NCBI GenBank assembly: GCA_964438995.1
Contig: CAYTMQ010000007.1
Location: forward strand, 140,980 to 204,979
Direction: 5' to 3'
Length of the DNA: 64,000 bases
DNA from: JABMMZ01 sp964438995
GTDB lineage: Bacteria > Bacteroidota > Bacteroidia > NS11-12g > UBA955
Positions within the stretch are counted from its first letter, which is position 1. Each line of letters opens with the position of its first letter. The position numbers and the translations under genes were made by a program. A model generated the notes under the pieces. It was not told where the DNA came from. It saw only the letters and a list, made by a program, of their open reading frames with translations, and searched no databases. Below are positions 1 through 7,812 of the stretch, piece by piece.

Positions 1-858
1 TACAATTTTTTGAAACCAAAATCCGAATGGTTGAGTCAAATAAAATCTACTCAAGAAGATGTATTGGTTGAAACAGATGGTTCTGTGTTTGCACAAGATA
101 CAGGTAGTGTGAGTGCATTGTTCAATTACAGAACAACCTATCAAAAAGGCGCAATGGTATTGCATCAGTTGAGGTATTACATTGGAGATTCAGCTTTCTT
201 TAACGGATTGAGAAATTACTTGATTGACCCTCAAATCAGTTATGGATTTTCAAAACAAGACAATCTTAAATTCCATTTAGAAGCAAGTTCAGGAAAAGAT
301 TTGGACGATTATTTCAACGATTGGATTATGGGCGAAGGTTATCCTACTTACCAAATCAATTGGTCTCAAAAAGGCAAACAATTCACTGTCTCTTACACAC
401 AAAGTAACTCACATCCTTCGGTTACTAATTTTAATGTACCAGTTCCAATAGTGCTTTACGGAACAGGAAACGAAATGGCATACAAAATTCAAGTTAACGG
501 ACTATCCGATACGCAATCTTTTGAAGTACCATTTAAAGTTAAAGAAGTTGTTGTAGACCCAGATAGATGGTTGTTGGCTAAATACGAATTAACATTCCCT
601 TTGCCAGAAAATATAGCATTAAGTCTTTATCCTAATCCTTTTACAACACAAATTAACTTTTCGTCAGATGATGTAGATATAGAAGCATGGGAATTGATTG
701 ATGCTTGTGGTAAAACAGTGATGTCTAAAAACTATGAAGAAAGTTTATTAAAAGGATACATTGAAACCATTGATGCCAAAGCTTTGGCAGATGGTGCTTA
801 TATATTAAAAATACAAGGTTCAGACCGAACCATCATCAAAAAATTGATTAAAAATTGA
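1..858 (+). CDS. M1-type aminopeptidase, C-terminal part with T9SS sorting domain (5' end cut by window)
   Basis: The reading frame is open from the first base, so the gene begins upstream and only its last ~285 codons are present. The visible part resembles the region after the zinc site of M1 aminopeptidases: a YQKGAMVLHQLRYYIGD segment, then a 'DDYFNDWIMGEGYPTY' segment typical of the end of the helical domain, then a beta-rich stretch. The last ~75 residues form a T9SS type A sorting domain (LSLYPNPFTTQINF, ending in AYILKIQGSDRTIIKKLIKN), so the mature enzyme should be exported and secreted or anchored by T9SS. The catalytic HExxH motif lies outside the window. A paralogue with the same architecture is at 26779-29112. 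The stop is 5 nt before the MbnP-like gene, so the three genes probably share a transcript. Confidence 0.85.
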   Translation, partial: YNFLKPKSEWLSQIKSTQEDVLVETDGSVFAQDTGSVSALFNYRTTYQKGAMVLHQLRYYIGDSAFFNGLRNYLIDPQISYGFSKQDNLKFHLEASSGKDLDDYFNDWIMGEGYPTYQINWSQKGKQFTVSYTQSNSHPSVTNFNVPVPIVLYGTGNEMAYKIQVNGLSDTQSFEVPFKVKEVVVDPDRWLLAKYELTFPLPENIALSLYPNPFTTQINFSSDDVDIEAWELIDACGKTVMSKNYEESLLKGYIETIDAKALADGAYILKIQGSDRTIIKKLIKN

Positions 859-863
859 GTGTT

Positions 864-1616
864 ATGAAAAATATCAAATTACTTATGACTACAATGGTCG
901 TTTTATTTATGGCTTGTAAACCAAACGATCCACCACCTGATCAACCAAAAGATACAGGTTTTACATTGACCTTAAAATTCGTGCCTTTTTTTAAAGGATC
1001 TCTGATGTCTTGGGCTACCTCTTATACCAATAGTTCAAATGATACGTTTTCGTTTGATAAAGTGAAGTATCTGATGTCAAATTTTGTTTTAGAAAAAGAA
1101 AACGGCGAATTGTATACCATACCAGATGGGTATGCATATATAAGTTTGAAAGATGGTAGAGACAGTGTGATACTCAGAAACATTCCAGAAGGTAAGTACA
1201 AATCTGTGCGTTTTATGGTGGGATTGGATTCTGCAGTTAACCATTCTGACCCTGCAAGTAGAGCACTCGACCACCCATTGAGTCCATCTTTGAATGAAAT
1301 GCACTGGGGCTGGGCTGGTGGATACATCTTTAACATCATTGAAGGTTATTATATTAAGAACGGAACAAATGCTGGATTCTCATACCATGTTGCGTTAGAG
1401 AAAAACTCAAGAACCCATTCTTTTATTGAATCATTCGAAATGAGTAAAAATTCTAGAATTCAATTCGCTATCCATTTGGATAAATACTTTGACAATGTAG
1501 TCAATTTCAGTATTAAAAAAGATGGCGCATTTTCTCATAGTGGAGATGTGGATCCAGTGATGGATAAGTTTATACAAAACATGAATGGTTTGTTTGAATT
1601 CCAAATATTTCAATAA
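864..1616 (+). CDS. MbnP-like copper-binding lipoprotein
   Basis: A 250-residue protein with an N-terminal lipoprotein signal (VVLFMAC, Cys18), so it is probably anchored in the periplasm or outer membrane. The middle carries the pattern I associate with MbnP-family proteins: 'VRFMVGLDSAVNHSDP' (about 116-131), then HPL and 'NEMHWGWAGGYIFNI' (about 144-158). MbnP proteins bind copper, in studied cases through a tryptophan oxidised to kynurenine by a partner di-haem enzyme, MbnH. Trp148 or Trp150 would be the obvious candidates here, which is inference. The next gene, 2 nt downstream, encodes just such a di-haem protein. I chose ATG 864; a TTG at 855 overlaps the preceding stop and would spoil the signal peptide. 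Confidence 0.8.
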   Translation: MKNIKLLMTTMVVLFMACKPNDPPPDQPKDTGFTLTLKFVPFFKGSLMSWATSYTNSSNDTFSFDKVKYLMSNFVLEKENGELYTIPDGYAYISLKDGRDSVILRNIPEGKYKSVRFMVGLDSAVNHSDPASRALDHPLSPSLNEMHWGWAGGYIFNIIEGYYIKNGTNAGFSYHVALEKNSRTHSFIESFEMSKNSRIQFAIHLDKYFDNVVNFSIKKDGAFSHSGDVDPVMDKFIQNMNGLFEFQIFQ

Positions 1617-1618
1617 AT

Positions 1619-2713
1619 ATGAAGTACAAGCTGTTTATAATTGGATTAATAGTCGGCGCTCTGGTGCTTAAATCTTGTAAAAAAGACCCTCAGGCAACGA
1701 ATGACAATTCTGATTTTACACCTACGCCTTATGCTTTAGAAAGGACTGCAGCTTATCCTCCATTCTTGTTGCCAACAGACAATCCTTTAACAGAAGAGGG
1801 TGTTATGCTTGGTCGTATGTTGTTCTACGACCCAATTGTGTCAAAAGATAGCTCAATATCTTGTGCCTCATGTCATAGGCTTGAGTTTGCTTTTACAGAT
1901 GGTGCAAAAACATCTAAAGGCATAAGAGGACAAGTGTTGTCAAGAAATTCCATGCCTTTGTTCAACTTGATGTGGAGTAAACGGTTGTTTTGGGATGGTA
2001 GAGCCACTTCATTAAAAGAACAAGTGTTGATACCAATTCAGGCCCACAATGAAATGGACATGAATTTATATGATTTGGTTGAAGTGTTTAAATCATCCAA
2101 AAGATATAGCACTCAATTTGCCAAAGCATTTCCTAAAGAATCTATTTCACCAAAAACCATCAGCAAAGCATTAGAACAATTCCTAATCACATTAAATACT
2201 TTCAATGCACCAGTCGACCAATTGAAATTTAGAAATGATACACTTAATGTGATCAGTGCATCTGCACTTCGCGGACTAAAATTGTTTTTACAACCTATTG
2301 AAAATGGTGGAGCAGATTGCTTTCATTGTCACAGCAACTTGCCGTTTTTTGGCAATACAAGTTTAAATGGGTCTATGGCAAACAATGGTTTAGATTTGAC
2401 ATTTACTGACAAAGGTTTTGGAAGTGTAACAGGTGTTGAATCTAACAACGGAAAATTCAAAATACCTTCATTGAGAAATGTTGAATTAACTGCTCCATAC
2501 ATGCACGACGGTAGATTCGATAATTTGGAAGAAGTATTGGATTTTTACTCCCATAACGTCCAATTGGCCTCTCCAAATTTGGATATCAATATTTTGTCGC
2601 ATGGCAAACAGCTCAATTTAACACAGCAGCAAAAAGACGATATCGTCGAGTTCTTAAAAACCTTAACCGACCAAAGCTTCGTAAGCAATCCTAAGTTTAA
2701 GTCGCCATTTTAG
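1619..2713 (+). CDS. Di-haem cytochrome c peroxidase family protein (MbnH-like)
   Basis: A 364-residue lipoprotein (lipobox cysteine about residue 20) with two c-type haem sites, CASCH (82-86) and CFHCH (234-238), in the spacing of bacterial di-haem peroxidases (CcpA/MauG/MbnH). The conserved 'RNSMPLFNLMWSKRLFWDGR' segment and the C-terminal 'LRNVELTAPYMHDGRF' (Met295 a possible axial ligand) support the family. A classical peroxidase would reduce hydrogen peroxide; a MbnH-type enzyme oxidises a tryptophan on its MbnP partner. Position directly after the MbnP-like gene (2 nt gap) favours the MbnH role. The distinction rests on context, not on a diagnostic residue I can see. Confidence 0.87.
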   Translation: MKYKLFIIGLIVGALVLKSCKKDPQATNDNSDFTPTPYALERTAAYPPFLLPTDNPLTEEGVMLGRMLFYDPIVSKDSSISCASCHRLEFAFTDGAKTSKGIRGQVLSRNSMPLFNLMWSKRLFWDGRATSLKEQVLIPIQAHNEMDMNLYDLVEVFKSSKRYSTQFAKAFPKESISPKTISKALEQFLITLNTFNAPVDQLKFRNDTLNVISASALRGLKLFLQPIENGGADCFHCHSNLPFFGNTSLNGSMANNGLDLTFTDKGFGSVTGVESNNGKFKIPSLRNVELTAPYMHDGRFDNLEEVLDFYSHNVQLASPNLDINILSHGKQLNLTQQQKDDIVEFLKTLTDQSFVSNPKFKSPF

Positions 2714-2716
2714 AAG

Positions 2717-2755
2717 ATTCGTTAATCGTTATTCGTTAATCGTTAATCGTTATTT
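2717..2755. repeat. 14-bp tandem repeat
   Basis: The unit attcgttaatcgtt occurs twice head to tail (2717-2730 and 2731-2744), followed by a partial copy to 2755. It starts 4 nt after the stop codon of the peroxidase gene and begins the gene-free repeat region. Confidence 0.9.
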
Positions 2756-2764
2756 GGAACTCCA

Positions 2765-2779
2765 TGCGACAGCGTCGCA
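2765..2779. repeat. Short perfect hairpin
   Basis: tgcgac-agc-gtcgca forms a perfect 6-bp stem with a 3-nt loop. It has the same size and style as the hairpins in the dispersed repeats at 9926-10082, 15566-15598 and 63836-63990. Confidence 0.75.
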
Positions 2780-2824
2780 CAAACATTTCCTATCAGAAGG
2801 TAAGCCGGAATCATTATTTTGTAG

Positions 2825-3106
2825 ATTCGGTAGCCCCTCGCCTAAGGCGGACATGCTCCGGCAGCGCCTAGGGAAATCAAAAAAATGTAATTTCGGTAGC
2901 CTGAAGTCAGCGACGAAGGAAATCATAAAATTGTAATATCGGTAGCCCCTCGCCTAAGGCGGACATGCTTCGGCATCGCCTAGGGAAATCATTAAATTGT
3001 AATATCGGTAGCCTGAAGTCAGCGCCTAGGGAAATCATTAAATGTAATATCGGCAGCCTCTCGCCTAAGGCGGACATGCTTCGGCAGCGCATAGAGAAAT
3101 CATAAT
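2825..3106. repeat. Tandem A-B-A-B-A array of hairpin-bearing repeats
   Basis: Five imperfect units run head to tail: A1 2825-2889, B1 2890-2935, A2 2936-3001, B2 3002-3046 and A3 3047-3106. All begin with at[at]tcgg[tc]agcc and end in g-aaatca and an AT-rich tail. A units (about 65 nt) carry cctaaggcg ... cgcctagg arms that pair with a one-base bulge around an apical tgc-ttcg-gca hairpin (tgc-tccg-gca in A1, still a UNCG-type tetraloop). B units (about 45 nt) replace this with a shorter ctg-aagt-cag hairpin between similar flanks. From the end of the peroxidase gene to 3235 there is no credible gene; ORFs on either strand here only track the repeats. Confidence 0.92.
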
Positions 3107-3235
3107 ATTTGACTCGTCCTAAAAAAGGTTTACACATTTAGAATCCGTTTTTCTAAAGCACTTTAGTTAAAGTTTGTATTACTAAATTGTATTCTCTATT
3201 GCCAAATGACTTTTTTCCCCTTATTTTTGAGGACT

Positions 3236-3805
3236 ATGGAATTTTTTCAAAACTTAGAACCTCTTCTTAGAACCTTCTGGTATGTTGCTATTCCTGTAAG
3301 TTTGATTTTTTTAATTCAAATGGCATTGACCTTCATGGGTGCCGATGCATCGGATGGATTAAGTGCAGACTTCGATGGTAATATGGATGGAGCTGATGCA
3401 CCATTTCAACTATTTTCTTTCAGAAATTTAATCAATTTTTTATTGGGATTCAGTTGGACAGGCATTTCATTTTATACCACAATTGGTAATCATACTGTAT
3501 TGATACTTGTATCGTTTTTAGTGGGTGTCGGATTTTTATATTTGTTTTTTCTCATCATCAAACAATTACAAAAATTGGCTGAAGACAACACATTTAAAAT
3601 CTCAAACACATTAAACAAAACCGCAGAAGTATATTTAACCATTCCTGAAAACAAAACTGGTAAAGGTAAAGTGATGGTAAGCGTTAATGGCGCCTTTCAC
3701 GAATTAGATGCCATGACCGAACAAGAAAAATTGGCTTCTGGTACAGTTGTGAAAATAGTAAAAATTGAAAATCAAAACATCTTAATAGTAGAAAAAATTA
3801 AATAA
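3236..3805 (+). CDS. NfeD-like membrane protein (flotillin partner)
   Basis: About 189 residues. There are three predicted membrane segments (about 13-35, 63-84, 87-109) separated by an Asp/Gly-rich loop, then a soluble C-terminal beta domain (about 127-188) consistent with the NfeD OB fold. NfeD-like proteins of this type are encoded next to flotillins and are thought to act with them in membrane microdomains. The flotillin gene follows after 5 nt. An upstream in-frame ATG at 3206 would add ten residues (MTFFPLFLRT); I prefer ATG 3236 because the N-terminus then has a short hydrophilic lead before the first helix, but either start is possible. Confidence 0.8.
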   Translation: MEFFQNLEPLLRTFWYVAIPVSLIFLIQMALTFMGADASDGLSADFDGNMDGADAPFQLFSFRNLINFLLGFSWTGISFYTTIGNHTVLILVSFLVGVGFLYLFFLIIKQLQKLAEDNTFKISNTLNKTAEVYLTIPENKTGKGKVMVSVNGAFHELDAMTEQEKLASGTVVKIVKIENQNILIVEKIK

Positions 3806-3810
3806 AATTT

Positions 3811-5322
3811 ATGACACCTATAACCATTATAATAGTTGCAGCAGTTGTGCTGTTTGTTACCATTTCGGCTCTAGTTTCAAGATACAAACGATGCCCTTCT
3901 GATAAAATTTTAGTCATCTATGGAAAAACAGGAGGCACTTCTGCTAAATGTGTTCACGGCGGTGGTGCGTTTATCTGGCCTGTGATTCAGGACTATGCTT
4001 TCTTGGATTTGAAGCCTCTTTCTATCGAAGCAAATTTGACCAATGCGCTAAGCAGACAAAACATTCGTGTTGATGTACCTTGCCGCTTTACCATTGCTAT
4101 TTCTACTGAAGAAGATAGTATGAATACTGCTGCTGAAAGGTTGTTAGGACTGACATCAGAGCAAACCCAAGAGTTGGCAAAAGACATTTTGTTCGGTCAG
4201 TTGCGTTTGGTTATCGCTACAATGACCATCGAAGAAATCAACTCTGATAGAGACAAGTTCTTAGACAACATCTCTAAAAACGTTGATAGCGAATTGAAAA
4301 AAATTGGTTTGAAGTTGATCAACGTAAACGTTACAGATATCAAAGACGAATCTGGATATATTGAAGCTCTTGGTAAAGAAGCTGCTGCTAAAGCCATCAA
4401 CGAAGCTAAAATCAGTGTGGCAGAACAAGAAAAGATTGGGGAAACTGGAAAAGCTGTTGCCGATAGAGAAAAGGATACTCAGATTGCAGAAACCCACAGA
4501 GACAGAGATGTGAAAATTGCCATCACTCAAAAAGACAAAGAAATAAGTATTGCAACAGCAATGAAAGATGAAACCATTGGTAAGGCAGAAGCTCAAAGAG
4601 ATACCAGGGTTAAAACATCAGAAGCAAATGCTATCGCTATAAAAGGAGAGAACGAAGCTAGAATTGCTATCGCTCAATCTGAAGCTGTAAGAAGAGAAAA
4701 AGAGGCAGAAGCTTTAAGAGTGGCGTTGGCATCAGAAAAAGTACAACAAGCTAAAGCATTAGAAGAATCATATTTGGCAGAACAAAAGGCTGAATTAGCG
4801 CGTTCTGAAAGAGAACGTTCAACCCAAATTGCAAACATTGTTGTTCCAGCAGAAATCGCTAAACAACGCGCCATCATTGAAGCTCAAGCTGCAGCAGAAA
4901 CCATTAGAGAAAATGCAAAAGGGGAGGCAGATGCTATCTTTGCAAAAATGGAAGCTGAAGCAAAAGGTTTGTTTGAAATTTTGACCAAACAAGCTGAAGG
5001 TTACAAAGAAGTTGTTGCCGCTGCAGGTGGTGATCCAAATAAAGCATTCCAATTGTTGTTGATTGAGAAATTACCTGAATTGGTGCGCACGCAAGTTGAA
5101 GCTGTTAAAAACATCAAAATTGATAAAATCACTGTATGGGATTCTGCCAATGGCGGTGGAGAAAATGGCAATTCGTCAACAGCCAACTTCGTTTCTGGTA
5201 TGATGAAAACAGTTCCTCCACTTAACGATTTGTTTAATATGGCAGGATTGAATTTGCCTACTTATTTAAAAGGGGAAGATGTGAAACCGGAAGATAAAAA
5301 GCACGATAAAAAAGAAGATTAA
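3811..5322 (+). CDS. floA/floT-like: Flotillin-like SPFH-domain protein
   Basis: 503 residues: an N-terminal membrane segment (about 2-21), an SPFH/PHB domain (about 25-195, including DKILVIYGKTGG and 'LINVNVTDIKDESGYIEALG'), a long Ala/Glu/Lys-rich coiled coil (about 195-390) and a Gly/Asn-containing acidic tail ending in charged residues. This is the standard flotillin architecture; such proteins oligomerise at the cytoplasmic membrane and organise protein complexes. The NfeD-like gene immediately upstream matches the yuaF-floT type of arrangement known in Bacillus. A weak stem (5328-5354) lies past the stop but lacks a T-run, so I do not call it a terminator. Confidence 0.92.
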   Translation: MTPITIIIVAAVVLFVTISALVSRYKRCPSDKILVIYGKTGGTSAKCVHGGGAFIWPVIQDYAFLDLKPLSIEANLTNALSRQNIRVDVPCRFTIAISTEEDSMNTAAERLLGLTSEQTQELAKDILFGQLRLVIATMTIEEINSDRDKFLDNISKNVDSELKKIGLKLINVNVTDIKDESGYIEALGKEAAAKAINEAKISVAEQEKIGETGKAVADREKDTQIAETHRDRDVKIAITQKDKEISIATAMKDETIGKAEAQRDTRVKTSEANAIAIKGENEARIAIAQSEAVRREKEAEALRVALASEKVQQAKALEESYLAEQKAELARSERERSTQIANIVVPAEIAKQRAIIEAQAAAETIRENAKGEADAIFAKMEAEAKGLFEILTKQAEGYKEVVAAAGGDPNKAFQLLLIEKLPELVRTQVEAVKNIKIDKITVWDSANGGGENGNSSTANFVSGMMKTVPPLNDLFNMAGLNLPTYLKGEDVKPEDKKHDKKED

Positions 5323-5371
5323 TAAGTTCAACTTACCCTTAGCGCTGAAGTTGATATAAAGTCCTATTTCT

Positions 5372-6043
5372 ATGAAAATCATAATTCTTACCTGCTTTTT
5401 AGGATTTGTAAGTCTTTTTAATGTTAATGCTCAAGTGCTGCATTTTAAGGGCACTAGCGATTCTAATGTTGAAGGCTACACGGATTATTGGGACATTATT
5501 GTGCAAAACGATTCTATTAAAATGTTCTGTTCTTTTAAAACAGATTCTTTAGATATTAGGGCAAATAACAGACAGTATTTTGGGGTCTTGCAATCTGATT
5601 CAAATAATGTGAAAATAAAAAATATACTGCTGTACAAAACTTTATATGTAGACGATTGCAACAAGCCTAGAATTAATTATTTATATACAGATACCTTGTC
5701 AATGTACTTTGATAGTGGGCTTATTAAACAATGCCATTTTGAACTTGAATTTAAAGCGCCTAACAAACCTGTAAAATTGTTCCATTTGACAAACCCTTTT
5801 TACACTTTTCCTGTTAAAAAGAATCTCAAATATACACTTGCTTTTACGCCAGATTCTACGTCTGATTATAGACGAATTATCGTGCATTCAAAACAAAAAT
5901 GTGCAGTGATGATAGGTACATTGCTTCCAAGTTATAACTACCAACTGTACCAAACTGATGAAGGCTTTTTTCTGTACAAAATGTATCCTAATTACGGTGA
6001 ATGTCATACGCGATTTTTAAGAATTAAATTGCATCCATACTAA
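5372..6043 (+). CDS. Secreted protein of unknown function
   Basis: A 223-residue protein with a clear signal peptide (hydrophobic IIILTCFLGFVSLF, cleavage likely after NVNA). I do not recognise the mature part. It is beta-rich in character, with four scattered cysteines (in DDCNKP, KQCHFE, KQKCAV and GECHTR) that could form disulfides in the periplasm. No lipobox, T9SS domain or repeats are visible. It is followed after 21 nt by the Arr-type gene, so the two may be co-transcribed, but nothing in the sequence links their functions. Confidence 0.75.
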   Translation: MKIIILTCFLGFVSLFNVNAQVLHFKGTSDSNVEGYTDYWDIIVQNDSIKMFCSFKTDSLDIRANNRQYFGVLQSDSNNVKIKNILLYKTLYVDDCNKPRINYLYTDTLSMYFDSGLIKQCHFELEFKAPNKPVKLFHLTNPFYTFPVKKNLKYTLAFTPDSTSDYRRIIVHSKQKCAVMIGTLLPSYNYQLYQTDEGFFLYKMYPNYGECHTRFLRIKLHPY

Positions 6044-6064
6044 TTGTTGTTAGTCAAGATACTT

Positions 6065-6811
6065 ATGGAATTTCATCCCAATAACCCTATTGTTCAAATC
6101 TGTCTTGAAGCTCAAAATCTTGAAAATTCAGGTGATTTGACGAGTGCGCTTCAATTGTTAAATAACCATTTTGATCTGATAGATAACGATTTCGATGCGT
6201 ATTTGTTAGCCTATTTTATAGCCCGTTTAGAAACAAGTGTGGAAGTTAAATTGCTATGGTTTGAAAGGTGTTTAAACTTCGCTCAAAAAGTTAATTCTCG
6301 GGTTACTAGAAGCGCATATTCTTCAATTTACAAGCAAATGTCTGTGTTGTATAAAAGTCTTAAGCAAATGGATGATTCATTTGAAATGGACTTGAAATCA
6401 AAAGAATTTAAAAATGTTTCAGATGATGATGGTCCGTTCTATCATGGCACAAAAGCCAATTTGCAAGTAGGAGATGAACTAACTCCAGGATTTAGGTCGA
6501 ACTACCACTCTGAAGTCGTTATGAACCATATTTACTTTACAGCTGTTATTAATGGCGCTTCCTTTGCCGCTGAATTGGCAAAAGGTGATACTGAACCTAG
6601 AGTTTATATTGTGCAACCTCTTGGCGATTTTGAAAACGACCCCAATGTAACAGATAAAAAATTTCCTGGCAATCCAACTCGATCTTACAGAAGCTTAAAG
6701 CCAATTAAAATTGTTGGTGAAATAACCCATTGGGAAAAGATGAACCCAGAAATTCTGCATGAATGGAAGAATAAACTCTCCAAATTTTCAAAAGAAGACA
6801 TCATTAATTGA
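6065..6811 (+). CDS. arr-like: Rifampin ADP-ribosyltransferase (Arr) fused to an N-terminal helical domain
   Basis: 248 residues. Residues ~124-222 match the Arr family closely: FYHGTKANLQVGDELTPGF (125-143), MNHIYFTA (153-160), RVYIVQPLG and 'DPNVTDKKFPGNPTRSYRS' (192-210). Arr enzymes transfer ADP-ribose from NAD+ to rifamycins and inactivate them. The His127, Tyr157 and Asp192 region corresponds, from memory, to the His-Tyr-Asp set described for mycobacterial Arr. Stand-alone Arr proteins are about 140 residues; here ~120 residues of predicted helices precede the enzyme, with a TPR-like look (LEAQNLENSGDLTSALQLL). I chose ATG 6065 rather than TTG 6044, which abuts the previous stop. Resistance activity is inferred, not shown. 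Confidence 0.88.
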   Translation: MEFHPNNPIVQICLEAQNLENSGDLTSALQLLNNHFDLIDNDFDAYLLAYFIARLETSVEVKLLWFERCLNFAQKVNSRVTRSAYSSIYKQMSVLYKSLKQMDDSFEMDLKSKEFKNVSDDDGPFYHGTKANLQVGDELTPGFRSNYHSEVVMNHIYFTAVINGASFAAELAKGDTEPRVYIVQPLGDFENDPNVTDKKFPGNPTRSYRSLKPIKIVGEITHWEKMNPEILHEWKNKLSKFSKEDIIN

Positions 6812-6893
6812 GTCAAAATATATATAAAAATGTTATATAAATGATAAAATACATAAATAAAAATATATGTATTGGATGTTGCATTTTTGCGGC

Positions 6894-7670
6894 ATGAATT
6901 TTAAATATCGATTAAAGAAACAGAACAAAAACAATTATTTAACAATTTTAACATGTGTTGCCATAGTATTTATGGCCTGTCATCGCAATTCTCCCAGCAC
7001 AAATTCCGCGAATTTGGTTCAACAGCCTCAAGGGGTTAAAAGACTTCATTTGCATTCGAAAGCTGACCAAGATGCTTTAACGCCTGATATGGTATTGCAA
7101 GATTTGATTGATGGCAACAAACGGTTCAATAATGATACGATTACTTTTAGATTCCATTCTGAATCTGTGAGGAAAGCCGTTACTGGTGGACAGTTCCCGA
7201 AAGCTATGGTTTTGAGCTGTGTTGACAGTAGGGTACCTGTAGAAGATGTATTTGATCAAGGTTTGGGTGATGTCTTTGTCGGAAGAGTTGCAGGGAATTT
7301 TGTCAACTCCGACTTGTTAGGCAGTATGGAATTTGCCTGTAAAGTTTCTGGAGCCAAACTAATTGTAGTGATGGGACATCAACATTGTGGAGCAATAAAA
7401 GGGGCTATTGATGACGTACACTTAGGTAATTTAACCCAAATGCTAACAAACATTAAGCCTGCGGTTGTAAGAAGCGCTGATTTTATTGGTGAGAAATCTT
7501 CTAACAACGATACTTATGTGAGATATGTAGCTGAAAATAATATTAGAAATACCGTTAAAAACATTAGAGAGAAAAGCCCAATATTGAGACAACTTGAATT
7601 GGAAGGTAAAATAAAAATAGTTGGAGTGTTCTATGTATTAAGAACTGGGAAAATAGAATTCATTCAGTAA
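6894..7670 (+). CDS. Exported beta-class carbonic anhydrase (lipoprotein)
   Basis: 258 residues. Zinc ligands of the beta class are visible: Cys109-x-Asp111-x-Arg113 (SCVDSRVP) and His162-x-x-Cys165 (GHQHCG), so it should interconvert CO2 and bicarbonate. The N-terminus has a basic lead, a hydrophobic segment and a lipobox (VFMAC, Cys29), placing the enzyme outside the cytoplasmic membrane, whereas most beta-carbonic anhydrases are cytoplasmic. ATG 6894 gives a clean lipoprotein signal; an upstream ATG at 6867 would add nine residues. The upstream ~80 nt are very AT-rich and hold no gene. A strong terminator follows. Confidence 0.9.
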   Translation: MNFKYRLKKQNKNNYLTILTCVAIVFMACHRNSPSTNSANLVQQPQGVKRLHLHSKADQDALTPDMVLQDLIDGNKRFNNDTITFRFHSESVRKAVTGGQFPKAMVLSCVDSRVPVEDVFDQGLGDVFVGRVAGNFVNSDLLGSMEFACKVSGAKLIVVMGHQHCGAIKGAIDDVHLGNLTQMLTNIKPAVVRSADFIGEKSSNNDTYVRYVAENNIRNTVKNIREKSPILRQLELEGKIKIVGVFYVLRTGKIEFIQ

Positions 7671-7676
7671 CTGTGT

Positions 7677-7719
7677 GGCTGTCGTTTAAACCTTCAAAAC
7701 GACAGCCTTGCTATTTTTT
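7677..7719 (+). terminator. Rho-independent terminator after carbonic anhydrase gene
   Basis: An 11-bp stem ggctgtcgttt / aaacgacagcc (7677-7687 and 7697-7707) is followed by a T-rich run (7714-7719), 7 nt after the carbonic anhydrase stop codon. Confidence 0.85.
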
Positions 7720-7812
7720 ATGTCATGTTAGCTTTTTAGAAATAATTCAAAAAAAAGTTCTTTCTTCGTTAAACCTTTTGTAATAAGTATAGTCTAACCA
7801 AGAAATATTAAA

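Noticed and set aside
2825..3106. Possible CRISPR array
   Set aside because: Units are imperfect, of two lengths, and there are no unique spacers of constant size; no cas gene is near.
2754..3137. ORFs of 60 codons (plus) and 76 codons (minus) in the repeat array
   Set aside because: They read straight through the tandem repeats, with repetitive peptides reflecting the units; no start context or family resemblance.
5328..5354. Terminator after the flotillin gene
   Set aside because: A 7-bp stem with a 13-nt loop and no T-run; too weak to call.
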